Below the pieces are notes generated by a model. The model was given only the letters and a program-made list of their open reading frames with translations, did not search any database and was not told the origin of the DNA. Shown in pieces: positions 34,601-48,471 of a stretch of 64,000 bases of DNA; positions within the stretch are counted from its first letter, which is position 1, and every line of letters starts with the position of its first letter. Location of the stretch: contig JABAKD010000024.1 in the NCBI GenBank assembly GCA_012845835.1, positions 2,956,061 to 3,020,060 of the forward strand, given 5' to 3'. Position numbers and translations under genes: made by a program. The DNA is from Undaria pinnatifida. Taxonomy: Eukaryota > Sar > Phaeophyceae > Laminariales > Alariaceae.

Positions 34601-37600
34601 TTGTCTTGAAGTTAGTGTTGGGGCGATCCCGAAGAACACGAAACAGGCGAAGAAAGCAGGGAACGCAACAAAGAAAGCCGCCGGGAAGGTTCTCCGATAG
34701 GCGGGTTTAGGCAGGCGTGCTCCGGGCGGGAGCGCTGAGAGCGAAGGCGGGTTTTACAACCAAGTGATTTCAAGACGAACTTAGTTACCGAGATATCTGT
34801 AGTAATATCTATATGTAGGGGGGGGTAATGTAATTATTGAATTGATTAACTTAGTTTCAGCGGGATTGGTTGCAATTGACTAATTTTGCAGAAAGGGGGG
34901 TCGATACAAAATCGCAATTCTATGCGAATCAACGAGAGAAGAAAATACTGAAATCTTTTTTGGATAAAAATGAAGACACGTACCGAGGTGGAGACGGGGG
35001 AGGAGAGCCTCTGCTTAGTGACTCTGGATTTGAGTAACGTCTAGAGAGGGGGAAATAGAGAGAACAAGTGCGAAGATAATACATGGGATTAGCGAAAATA
35101 ATTGTAAAACTAAGACACCTCTGTCAAATATGATGGGGATCTATGTGGTACCTGTGTGGAAGCAACCAGCATGGACGGATCTAGGTGCTACAGTAAAACG
35201 GGTGTCTGTGTGTGTGGGCGATACCACAGCAGCAGCTCAAACAGAGGGGAACCCTGAATCCTCGTTAGAGCACGATATCTCGACGTCGTCAGTTCCCGTA
35301 ATTCACGATAAATTGAACTCGATGATACCTGCGGTAAACGCTCGTGCTGTATCCATGCAGTAGAGCCGCTAGGTAAAAAGCCAATCGTTCCAACCAAGGA
35401 AAGGTAGACGAAGCACGTCGCAATCTCAGAAGGCAGAAATAATAACTGAGGTCGGTAGGCAAACGTGATGTCATGTACGCGTACATACGTATCTCAAAGA
35501 TAAGCTACATTAGTGTGCGGCACAACTTGATACAACTGCGGTGCAACCTCACCAATAAGATTCAGCACATGTAGATAATCTGTAAAATCGCAATATCTGA
35601 CGCGCCCGTAGCTGAACAGAATCGCTGCATGGGTAATCGCAAAAACGTATGAATAGTAACAACGTAAAAAACGCATCTGAGTTGTAGACGTAAAAATGAC
35701 AATGAACAAAGGTCCCAGCGAGCACCCGACATCACCAGATATTGTTACCCCATCGCTAGGCCTCGGGGTCGCCACTATGGTGAGCGTCGCAAGCGTTTCG
35801 CGTTAATAAGACCAATTATTCAGAGCAATTACTTCAGAAGTCATGTCTGAGCGAATCTGGCAAAATATCGCGAATAACAAAGACTTGAGGTGCGTGTGTA
35901 GACTACGCGCACCAAGTCTTAAACATAAAAAATTCGTTGAACACACAGTGTGTTCATACTCATAAAGCGCATACAAAAGCCAGCCAACGTCAATATCTTC
36001 ATTTCCTGCGCTGACAGCAAAGGGAAAAAGCTTCCCGTCAAGCGCAGACTATTTCTGGACGCAATGCTACCAGAATCGCCCAGCAAACACGCCGACATTA
36101 GAGGAACTTGAAGTGCAATGTTGTGGCAGCGTTGCTCAAGCCATATCAACGCTCAAAGCACGAAGAAACTGACGGAAGAGAAGGTTGCAGGAATGGTTGT
36201 GATTATTCACCATCGCTGTACCCTTCTCTTGGGTAAGTTTCTCCATGCTTCGAGCGTTGATATGGCCTAAGATGCCACGGTGCTACAACATTACACTGAA
36301 AGTTTCTCCAACGTTAGCGTGTGCGCTCGGCGGTTCTGGTAGGATTGTGTCCAGGAAAGAAACATTTTGGCCTACTCGCAACGGGAAGCTTTCTCCCTCT
36401 GCTTCCAGCGCAGTAAACGAAGATATGGTCGTCTCTACCCCGTTTCGCTAGCGCAGCTGACAAAGACAATAGATTACCACCAAGACCAGTTACAATCAAA
36501 ACAAACATGTTCACCTCTCGCTGTTTGCCCGCAGTGCTGTCGACACCTATCGTAAGCATCACCGTTCCGGCGGCTAACAACTAGTGCGATCCGGCTCCGT
36601 AAACACTATTTGGTGATCGAAGCGCCTGGTATGCGGTAAGGTGCTGGTCTGTGCTCGAGATCATCGCCGGGTCGATCATACGGGATGAGGAGCCGCTGTC
36701 AACCAGTAGCTGTAGCCCTTCCTTCTTGATACACGATACAGATGAGCTTGTCACGAAGGAAAATGAACAAGTCTCTGCAGCCGGGGGAATACACGCTGGC
36801 AATGCTGAAATAGGGGGGACTGATTGGGGTGATGCCCGCTGGCCATACACTTGTCGTCTGAATGCGACCGCGTTTTGTGCAGGGAGCACCACTTCGTTGT
36901 GGTACCCCAAGAGCGAGGTTTCTCAGCAGGGCATTTGTTGGCACGGTGACCCTTTTCTTGCAGTTGTGGCAGGCAACTTCACGCACGTGTCGCTTCATGC
37001 TCGATCGTTTCGCTGTGGTGGTGGTCATTGCCCCCCATGCCCCGATGTCCTCCGAGGGAATCCTTCTCGGCCTTCCTGGGCAAGTTGTCGCTGACATACA
37101 TTTCCCTCAGCATGTCATTCACCAAGTTCAAGGCTATGGACTGCATAGTGCACAGCTGGTTTAACGTGGGAATATATTCGGCGGACAGTCCCGACAAAAC
37201 ATTCGCTTTAAGCTTGTAGCCATCTACGGTGCAACCCACCTGCTGTAGTTGCAATCTCAGGCGGTACAGCCGAGCGAAATATGTGTCAGGGTCCTTACCA
37301 TCTTGCAGAGTGCAGCCCTACATTTCTGCGAGTAAGCTAGGTGCGCGGACTTCCGATCTACCATCGAACCTGTTTCGTGGGAAAGCGTCCTGGCTCTTAC
37401 CTCGGTCTCCGCTTCCGTCCACCGGACGAAGGTGTTGCAGCAAACTGTGTGCAACATTCTTGCATGTATGACACAAAACGCGAAAGAGTTTGTATTTTCC
37501 AATATCCCACTGTTCGCATGCGGTTTTTTTTTAATAAACAAATGTTTTTGTCGTGCTTCCTGCTATTACACGAAATCTTCCCCGGAACCTCAGATAATTG

Positions 37601-40600
37601 GGTTAGCTGAGATCTACATGTCCGATCACAGAACCTGCAATGGGTGCAGCAGGCGTTATCGGCCCTGCGGTCTCTGCTGCTGGTCGTTCGACATCCTGTG
37701 CTGCGACCCACTGGGTTTCTCGTTCGACTACCCCTCTCCATTGGTCGGGGATAGGTTTTGCCTCGTAGATGGGTCGTGTGGATTCAACGTTGGAATTACT
37801 CGTACGTCGTTTAGGGCAATCACGTACTTGTCTGGGCGCGCTTGCCCCGGAAATATGTCGCGAAGGAGCTTGCTGCTGTGGAAGCACGGGACGTCGTCTA
37901 TTTTTTCCTTGTATTTTATCCAGTGCTATTGGTCGCCGCTAAATCTGGGTGTACCCCGAAGGACATGCGTTCGACTAGAATCTGCCGATTTTCTAGCCAT
38001 TTCGTCGAATCGCAAAGAAGAGTTGGCGAAAAGGCGTAGGTCCTCGCGTAGCACGAGTGCTCTAACCTGCCAAAAATATGATGGGGATCTGTGTGGCACC
38101 TGTGTGTAAGCAGGCAGCAAGGACGAAGCTAGGTGCTACATTAACACAGGCGCCTGTGTATGTGTGGGCGATATCACAGCCATAGCTCAAACAAGGGAGA
38201 ACCCGAATGCTCGTTAGAGCACGATATCTTGATGTCGTCACTTCGCTTGATTCACATTTTTTTTTTTTAACCTGATAAGCAGGTGTGCAGTAACGCTCGT
38301 CCTGCATCCATGCAGTAGAACCGCTAGGTTGAGCCAATGGTTCTAGCGAAGGAAAGGTAGACGAAGCACTTCGCAATCTCAGAAGGCAGAAATAATAACT
38401 AAGGTCGGTAGGTAAACGCGGCCTTTACTCGTACGTATCTGAAAGTCACTTTACACTAGCATGCGGCACAACTTGATACGACTGCGGTGCAACCTCACCA
38501 ATAAGATTTAACACATGTAGAAACTCTGTAAAAGCGTAATATCTGACAACCTCACCCTCCCCTCACCCCCAAAAAACGTTTTTCATAAATCAATGCCGCG
38601 CAACCTATTGAGTAATCGTATTGGCTAGGCGTATATCACATATGATGTGGCAATTATTGTATATGCGTTTGCAAATGTTGTGGCGCTTCACCCCTTTTCA
38701 CTGCCCTCGCCACTTCCCCCCCCTCTCAATTCCCCCCTAAACGGTGCTCTGTCTCGAAAAAGATGCGTGGTCAACGGTCAAATGACTGAGGCATGCAACA
38801 AATGAACACCCCCCGACGTTGCCCTTGGTGTCGTTTCGAAAGAGATGCGTGGTTACTGGTAAAAATACTAAGGGAAGCATCAAATGAGTACGCCCGCCCC
38901 CCTCCCCCGCCGCCCCGTTCCGTTTTCCCATGCACGCCACCTCCCCCCCCCCAACAACTTGTGCGGTTCGCGTCTGCGACATTCTGCCAGGCCCGTCTAA
39001 CACAAGACTTCGCTCACTGCGTGGGGATCGAGATATTGCAGCCGTTACACTCCGCCGCTCAGCATGTAACGAGGAGATTTCAAGAGAGGTATCAGAGGCG
39101 TCTCGATCGCTCACGTCCGCAGGTGATATATACATGTACATAGCGGGTAAATTCTAAATAATTTTAGGGCTTAGTTTCTGTTTTGCTATTTGTCAGACGG
39201 CTATCTTTTCTTGAAATCAGTTTTTTCCCGCGGCTGATGACTTCCGCCTCAGGGCCCCGATGGCCACGCGCTCGCGTCGGTTCCTCTGCACGTGTCACCC
39301 GCCGCCATCTGGGAAGTCTCGCGCCCCTGCTTGCTGAGCTCGGCGAGCAATCCCGGAAACATTCCCAAAAAGTTTACGTCACTTGCTCCAAGCCTAAAGT
39401 TCCTGTATTCAAGACAAATGCGCCCAGCATGCTCATGCAGCCCAGTATGTACTGGTGGCTGTTGTCTGATCTCAAGTCAACTATATACTGATCGAACCAG
39501 TATACTGGCCGCTTGACCAAGTCTCTATTTTTCAAGTCGAAAATAGCGAACATGGCGGACAATATCTAGTCTGGTGATAGCAGTATATATAGCAGCAACG
39601 ACAGCTGTGCGGTTGTCTTGCAGCCAGCCGAGAGGGCAGCGCTACGTGGCTGCTGTCGTCGTGGATGCCCGCACCACTGTGTACTGTGGAGAGCTGCGCT
39701 GCCGGCAGTTTGTGTATGTATTAATATAATACGTACCAGTCTCACATCCACACAAGATCATACCGTGCGCTGAAGAAATGCGCCTCGGTAGTCCATCGAG
39801 CAAACGAGAGCACCAGAATACAGCGAGCAGCACATTGCCCAGGGGAAATAACAGGGTGGGGATTTAGATTGAGGCTGAGGCCACCACAGACGATTTCATA
39901 TGTATGAAGTTCGTGTTATACATGTGTACTTACTGTCTATATACGTCTATGTACGTATATATATATATTCTGCCTTGTAATAAACGTATGTATACATAAG
40001 CTGTCTATGTGTGTTAGCAAGGTTTCAAGAGAGGTATCGGAGGTATCACGATGGCTCATGTCTGCAGGTGATGTATACATATAATTTGTATGTATCGTCT
40101 GCGTCGAAATTGGAAATTAGTTCATGTCTTGAATTCATATGAACTAAATAGTTTTCCCCACGCCCCCTATGTATGGTCTATAATCTATATATATTACCTG
40201 GTGATGTATACACGTGGTATATATCAAATTTACGCGCTTCATATAGACTATATCGTCCTGCCTTTGTGTGTTATTTAAAGGGGGATTGAAGAGAGGTATC
40301 GGAGACGTCTCGATGGCTTACGCCCGCAGGTGCAATTGCGATTTGTTTTTTCAAACTGAAACTTACAGGTTGTGATTTTCAATTCGTACTTGGTACTTTT
40401 GGAGTTGTAATGTGTAGCTTGTGGTTTGTAATTTACAATTTGTAGTTGTTGATTTGTAAGTTATAGGTTGTTTTTCGTCATTTGTAAACTGCAATCGTCA
40501 CTTTGATTTTTTACCTGTCCCTCTCGCAACTCGTTTCGATTTTTGACCGCCGAGTGCAGAACGCAAGAGTGTTCTTGGGATCGTTCCTTCAATACGATTG

Positions 40601-43600
40601 GTCGGACGGGGATTGCGTTTTCACCAACAGCACTTGCTTCCCACAGGGTCTTATGACGACTCTGGCTCGCCAGGTGGGGGACTTTGGAGGGTCGGGGTGG
40701 GCTGGGGGCGGGGGGGCGTACTCATTTGTTGCTTGCCTTAGTCATTTGACCATTGACCACGCATTCCTTTCGAGACGGAGCACAGCCGTTCCTACTCCTA
40801 ATAGAGACACCTCCAACATTTGGGCGCTCGTTACGTTTTTTCCATATACTACATAAAATCCGTTTGCTTATCTTATCCCATTCCTGTTTCGTCGTCTGTG
40901 GCCACCATCTATCTCCTACGATAGCGACCGTTTTCTCGCTGCTCTCTAGTCTACCAAACTCTTCCATGCCACATTCGTCTAATTTCCTCATCTACTCTTC
41001 TAACACATTCCGTTTCTCCTTGTACATTTTACATTCTCCTACTATGTGAGTCCTACTCTCTACTGTTGTGCCACACGGGCACATATGTGTAACCACGTCC
41101 TCCTCCTCCCGACTGCCTTTCTTCTTTCTGGTAGGTCCAGGCCCCCTGCACGAAATCGCAGTGTCAGCTTTTTCGCGTAGTCCATTGGGCCGTGCAACTA
41201 CGTTCTCATTCCAATATCTTCCTTCAACTCCCCGTGTATCTTTCAAGTGTTTCTCCTCCTTCACCTTATTTCTTAGCGCTAACCTTTCCCTTTCTTTCTA
41301 TTCTTTCTTTTACTTTCATTGTGTACCCGCCAAACTTCTCTATAGACAGTATTTCTTCTTGGTCTCCTCCTAACGTCTTCCAATTTTTCTCGACTACGTT
41401 ATTCCATCTTGTTCTAGCTCGCCCTTTTGTTATTTTCTTCCATACAGCCCTATCGGCTATGGCTGGCAACTTACTTTCTGGCATATTCTTTACTTTATAT
41501 AGCCATTTCAAGTTTCTCACGTCTCTATTTGGTTTAAATGGGTACATCCCTAGTTCTGCTCTTAATACTGTATTACTCGCCGTGCTTGAGCATCCTGGTA
41601 TCTTTTTAGCTGCTGCCATCTGCACTGTTTCCAGTTGTTTTACGAACTTCGCGTTCCCTCCCCATACTTCTCCTGCATACTCTAGTTTTGGTACAATCAC
41701 ATTAACCAGAAAATATTTCTGATCCTAGTGCCAAGGTGCGAATCTCTTAGGATCGCATCCATCTTGCCTACTTGTTATTTACCCTTTGCCTGCTACTTTC
41801 GCTATGTGTGCATCCCAAAAGCAGTCCTTTGAGATCTCTACGCCAAGGTACGTATACTGGTTTACGATCGGTAGGTCATCTTCTCCCCACTTCCATTTGA
41901 AATTTTCCGGATTCACCTTATCTTCATTACATACAACTACTGCTCACTTTTTTACGTTCGCTGCCACTATCCATTCCCTAGCGTACTCTAGTGCCTTCTC
42001 TATCTGTTTCTTCAATCCTTCGGGTGTTGCTGATGTCCCCATGAAATCATCCGCAAAAATCAACCCTGACAACGTATCTTTCCCCATCGTGACTCCTTGC
42101 TTTGCTGCTTCGACTACTATCGTGTCATTAGTATATACCTTGAATATATTGGGTGATAGTGAACATCCCTGTGCAACTCCTTGTAAAATATCAACGTATT
42201 TGGATGTTTCCCCGTCCGGCATCACACACATTCCGCATTATTTTTCATCATTCACCACATCTTTCCTTTGGTCCCAATTTGCCACATACTTTTCCCTAAC
42301 CCATTCCTCCATACTGTGTCATAGGTCTTCTGTACATCTAGGAAGAAAGAGCACATCGTCAGCCCGGCGACTTTCCTACCTTAGATTATCTTACCTAATG
42401 TGTACACATGGTCTACGCAGCTACGATTTGGCCTAAACCCTGCTTGCCTAACGGTTATTTTTTCTTTCTTCTCCAACATTGTTCCCATTATATCGTTCAA
42501 ACTATTAGAGTTTTCTTTTCCTACGGTGCTTAATAGCGGTATTCTTCGGCAGTTCCTCGAGTCGGTCTCATCTCCTTTCTTGAAGAAGTTTACTACTACT
42601 CCTTCTCTCAACCTCTTAGACGCGTATTCGTTTTTCCATATCAACTTATACAACATAACCATCATGGCAAGCACACCTTGTCCCCCGTACTTCATAAAAC
42701 ACTCACTATTTTATCTGCCCCCGCTACCTTTCTGTTCTTAAGTTTAGCTACACACTTTTTTACTTCTTTTCTTGTGAACTCTCTCTGTAACCTATCTGAA
42801 CCATGGTCTTCCATTTCTGACGCACCCACGGTCGCCTCTGCCCACGCGTTGCATTCCTTCTCGAATTTTGCGTCGAACGTTTCGTAGGCTGTGAGCGTTC
42901 CTAGCTTGCGGTAATGCTCTACAAGAGCTTTCCTCTTCCCCTTTGAGCTATGATATCATTAGTAACCATTTTACCGTTGTGTGCTCTTAATGTAGCTATT
43001 CCCGTGTCTGCCTCGCCTGCTTGTTGGCCCAGTATCCCTTTCATCCTTACCCACATCTGCTTCATCCCGCCACCAAAGTCTTCGTTTGTTTAATAAATTA
43101 CGTCTTTTCATATTCCTTTCTCCTCTACCACCTCCTTTACTTGCTTTCTAGCCGTAGCATACTCCTCCCATCTTGCCGCAGTTTTACTAGATGTACTCCC
43201 TTTCGTACGCCTCTCTCTTTACTCTTGTGGCCTAGTTTACTTCATTTTCCCACCATTTTATTGCTCTGTTGCGTATTGTCAACTTTTTCCCTATTACTTT
43301 ATTTGCTGTCTTCTTGACATCTACCAATTGCTCCCATCCTTTTATAATCCTGTCTCCTGCACTATCTCGTTCCGTCTCGTTCTCTGTTGTACCTATGCTT
43401 TCCAACAGCTCGGAAAAACGCTCTGCATTCTTGGCAATCTCTTGTTGGAATTCTTGCTGTTTTTCTTTGATTTCTAGTACATCTATTCTCCATCTGTACG
43501 GTTTTCTTTTGCGTCTATTCTTGATAACTTTCGTCTGTTGATTCTGTCCAAATTAGACTGTGGTCGGTATCCTGGCTGGGGCGGGGGGGGGGGGTAATGA

Positions 43601-44186
43601 TCGTTCATGCATGGCCGTAGCCCGTACGACCATAGACCCTCGCATCTTTACCAACCCGGGACGGAGCACGTCGGGTTTTCACCGACCAGGCAGACATTGC
43701 GTGCACCAACCGCGCTGGGGTAGAGGGGGGGGGGGGGGCGTGCTCATTTTTTGTTGCTTGCCTTAATTGCTTGATCATTGAGCACGCATCCCTTTCGAAT
43801 TTCGAAACGGAGCTGAGCGGGGGGGGGGGGGGGGGGTCGGGCTGGGGGGGGCGGAGGGGGTTTGGAGGTGGTAATAGGGGTAGGGCTTGTAGTGGTAGTA
43901 GTGGTTGTAGCAGTAGTAGTCGTAATAGTCGGAGTGGTAGCAGTAGTGGTGGTACTAGTAGGAGCATATTTAGTAGTAATAGTAGTAGCAGTAGTAGTAG
44001 GAGCAGCACATTAGTAGTAGTAGCAGTAGTAGTAATAGTAGTAATAGTAGTAGTAGCCTGACCTTATGGTAGCGCTGGCTCGTCAGATGGGGAACCGGGG
44101 GGGGGATCGGGGTGGGAGGGCTAGAGGGGGGAGCGGCGGTAGTAGTGGTGGGAAGGGGAAGAGGGGGCGGAGGAGTGGAAGTGGTG

Positions 44187-44217
<31 letters not shown>

Positions 44218-47200
44218 CAGTTGTAGTAATGGTAGCAGTGGTAGTCGTCGTCGCAGCAGTAGCAGCAGCAGTCGTAGTACTAGCAGTAGTACTAGCGGTT
44301 TTATTCGTATTAGTATTTGTGGCAACAGCAGCAGCGACAGTCATTATTCACCACGAACACTATCGCAACACTTGCTCTGTATAAACAACCTTGCCCATCG
44401 CCCCCCCTCCCCTTTATCCCCGCACGATACAGGCGGAAGAACTTAAGCCCGGATCCGTGGTAGTGACCTTCACCAAAGGCCTTGAGTCGGCGTGCTTCGA
44501 GGTGGTGAACAAAAAGCGCTTTGAAATGAGCTGGGGTGAGAAGACCCTTCTTTTTTCAGTTTCCGTCCGTATTTGGTATTCAGTCATTTTTTCGTTACGT
44601 CGTATTCGGTATTTGTAGTCGATGGTCGGTGTACCGCAGCGAACGAAAAGGGCTTCGAAATGAGCTGGGGTGGGGTTCTGTCACATACGAAGTACCAGTG
44701 CTCGCTTTTGCGTTGATACTCGATACTCAGCCTTCCGCATTTCGCAGAAGGTATTTCAGTTCGGCATTCGCTGTTCAATATTTGGTACTCGTGTAAATAT
44801 GCGGTATCCGTTGTTTCTCATTCCGTGCTTGTATCCGATGCTCGGTGTACCCTGTACGTAAAAGAAAAAGCGTTTCGGAACTAGCTGGGGTAGGGAGACC
44901 CATTTATTTTTGCGCTCCACCCGTGCTCCGGCAGGACTTGAACTTTTTTTTCTGGGGTTACTTCCTCACGTAAGGAGCTCCCATAACTCACCCCCATGAG
45001 TGACTCTGAAGAAACGTTGAAAGTGCAACGCGATGAACGGCCCCCATGGCCTACAGTACCTGGTACAGTATTTCGACACCAGTTAACAATCTCCTATTTC
45101 TGGCCAGGCTGGAGTTATTTTGTTAAGGCGGAGTGCGCCCTATAAATATTCACAGTACGAAAGAGGCCAGGCTATTATTCTTTTAGTCTAAAAATTGAGC
45201 CCGAGTTTTTTTTCAAGGGCCAAGTTCTCAGCTCTGTCGCGAACTTTACATTCTAGAGAAGTAACGAGAAATATTGAAAAACAGCACGATTGGCATTCCC
45301 AAGATACAGGCTAGATCTTCCAATGAGGAACAACATTGGTGAAGAAACTTGTATAGATGATGGCAGATTCGTGAAATTGATCTTTGTGATCTGTACAATG
45401 ATCTGGTCTGTCTGTCCGACGTGTGCAATAAGCTAGTGATCCCTCTATAGTGCCGGTTGAGCAGTGCCGGTTGCCCTCTACAGTGCCTGTGAAATCGCTT
45501 GGCACAGACGGGAACAACAAGTAAACACATAGTGCCGGTTGCCATTATAGTGCCACTGTTTCCGACTGCCACATACCGGTGCTATGGAGGGATCACCACT
45601 GACTGTGTTGGGCAGAAACAGTAACAAATTCTGAGGGTTAACACCCTTTAGAAGTACAACCTTGTTTTTCGCTACCTTTTTATTTTTTCAATCGCCGCTT
45701 TTCCTCTCCAGCTCAATCCTTCAGCGGTGTTACCCTCAGCGACCTTCTGCATAAGCCGCGGTCACGGGTGTCCCCCGTTTCCCCCCGCTGTACATGCCTT
45801 CATTTTTATCGCACATAGGGTAAAATCTACTTCGAATAAATGTCGGAATATTTTTGCATTGGCTCGAGGGTTATTTAAATAAGAGTCTTGGGGTTCGGTA
45901 GATAGTATTGTGTCTGGTCTGCTGCCTGTCAAAATCCCCTTTACAAAAACAATATTCGGTAGACTTAACGCGTTCTTGCGTGTTTCTGTGTGTGCAGAAT
46001 TAAACCTTCTTGTGTACTGCTGTGTTCGTTTGGGTGCGTTTTGTTTTTCACGTATATCATTCCTGCATGCGGCAGGACCCGCAACGGTGTTCATCCATCG
46101 TCGGCTTCCCACCGCCCACAATGCGCCGCCGCCGCCGAGGCGAGCGCTGATTGGCCAAGAGGACAGCGAGGATTTCGACACCCTGAGAAGGTGCGTGCTT
46201 TTCGTTTGTTTCCTGCATGTGCTCTCCACGCCATCCCACGGATGACGGCACAATCGGTTTGTTTTTGGTTGTGCCAGGTGGATGCTCTGTGCACCGTCCA
46301 CCTCTCATCGTTGAAGCTGCTGTTGCTACTGCTGCTTCTGCTGCTGCCTCTGCTGCTGGTTGTGTTCCTGTTGCTGCTGCCCCTGCTCCTCCTGTTGCTT
46401 CTGCTTCAACAGCTGCGGCTGCTGCTGACACTGGTAGCCACTCAACCTACGATGATGGTAGGTTTAAAGACGACAACGACGACGACATGCACCCCCCCCC
46501 GCGCGCGACTCCACTGCTTTTCTTTTTTCGTGTGTTCGTTTCTGTGTTATATGTGTTGTCGCCGCTTTTATAATTGCTCTCTCCGCCCCCTCCCACCGCT
46601 TGGTTGCTTTCCCGGCACAAGACCATCCGCAACGGTTGGGGAGGGTGATGTAAGTGATTATCGGACCGCGATCATACACGGCTCAGCAGGATCCATGAGC
46701 GGCGGACTCAGCGGTCGCATTAACGGCCGAATCAGCGGCGGCGGTAGTGGCGGCAGTAACGGTGACAGTTTTGTTCCTAGTAATGCTCGCCTCAACGGCA
46801 ACATCAACGATCGGATCAATGGTCCAATCAACGATCGCATCAATGATGGCACCAGCGATCGAACCAGCGGTCGCACCAACAACAGTAGCATCAACAACAG
46901 TATCAACAGTGGTATCAACGACCGTATCAACAACATCAGCATCAGCAGTGGCATCCACAGTGACACCAACCGCCAAATCAACGGTCCCATCGTCCGTGGC
47001 GGCATCCAAGGTCACACCAATGATTGTCTAAATCATGGCGTCACCGGTTCCGTCAACAGTGGCATCAATCACGCCAACGATCTCCCCAACAACGGCATCA
47101 GCAGTGGCATCAACGGTCGCGTCGGCGGTCACACCAACGATCGCCTAAACAGTGGCATCAACAATCACACCAACGATCTCCCCAACAGTGGCATCAGCAG

Positions 47201-48426
47201 TGGCATCAACGGTCGCGTCAACGGTCACACCAACGATCGCCTCAACAGTGGCATCAACATTGGCATCAACGGCGGCACCAACGGTCCCATCAACCGCAGC
47301 ATCTACGGTCACATCAGCAGCGCCAACGGTCACACCAACGATCGCCTCAACGGTCGCACCAGCAGTAACATCAACAGTGGCATCGCCAGCAGCACCAACG
47401 GTCCCATCAACAGTAACATCTACGGTCACATCAGCAACACCGACGGTCACGCCAACGGTCGGACCAACCGTAGCACCAGCAGTGACATCACCAGTGGCAT
47501 CAACGGCAGCACCAACGGTCCCATCAGCAGCAACATCTACGGTCCCATCAGCAGCACCAAAAGTCACAACGGCAATCGCCTCAACCGTCGCACCACCAGT
47601 AGCATCAACATTGGCATCACCAGTAGCATTACCGACTACACCAACGGTCACATCACCGACGGTCGACTCGACGGTGTCATGATCAACGGCCACAGCAACG
47701 ATCGCCTCAACAATGCTTCCATCGTCAGCGGTAGCACCAACGGTCCTATCGACAGTGGCGCCAACAGTCACGCCAACAGCAGCATCAGCGGTGGCATATT
47801 TCCCGAGGAAAACCGCGACGATGACGGTGATGACGACAACAACGACAACGACGACGAAAACAGGAGGTGGTCAAACGTTAGCGCTGTCCCCGAATACGGC
47901 GCAAGGGGTAGTGTCCGCAGCCGCCTTAGCAACGATAGCAGCTGCAGCAGGCGGTGGCGAAAGTCCGGGGAAGGAAAAGAGGGGGGGGAGGAGGAAGAGG
48001 AGGAGGAGGAGCAGTTGGGGGGGGTAAGGTTCGCGAGGGAGAAGGAGGATGACGAAGAGGAAGAACGGTCGGGGAGATTGAAGTGGGCGGAGGAGGAGTC
48101 GGAGGCGGAGGAGGAGGGGGGGGGGGGGGGGAGAGGAGGAAGAGGAGGACACGGAGGAGGAGGAGACGGAGGAGGAGGAGGAGGAGGAGGAGGAGGAGGA
48201 GGAGACAAAGGAGGAGGAGGAGACAGAGGAGGAGGAGGAGGAGACAGAGGAGGAGGAGGAGGGAGGGGAAGAGGGTGATGAGGATTCGGACGAGGATGGG
48301 GATGAAGAGGCGGGAGAGGAAAGGGCAATCCGAAAGTTTCTCTTCGACACTCGTCACTTGGAGGTGTGTGGGCTCATTTAGGTGTTTTCCCCACCCCGTG
48401 ATTCTAGGGCGGCCGCCGCCCGCTGC

Positions 48427-48471
<45 letters not shown>

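Noticed and set aside
45990-46277. Upstream part of a 762-codon open frame as coding
   Set aside because: It overlaps DOT1 exon 7 in another frame. Only the part after 46690 fits splice phases and later acidic sequence.
47145-48357. Ser-, Pro-, Val- and Leu-rich antisense frames under exon 9
   Set aside because: Shadow frames of GC-rich repeats; no splice or domain support.
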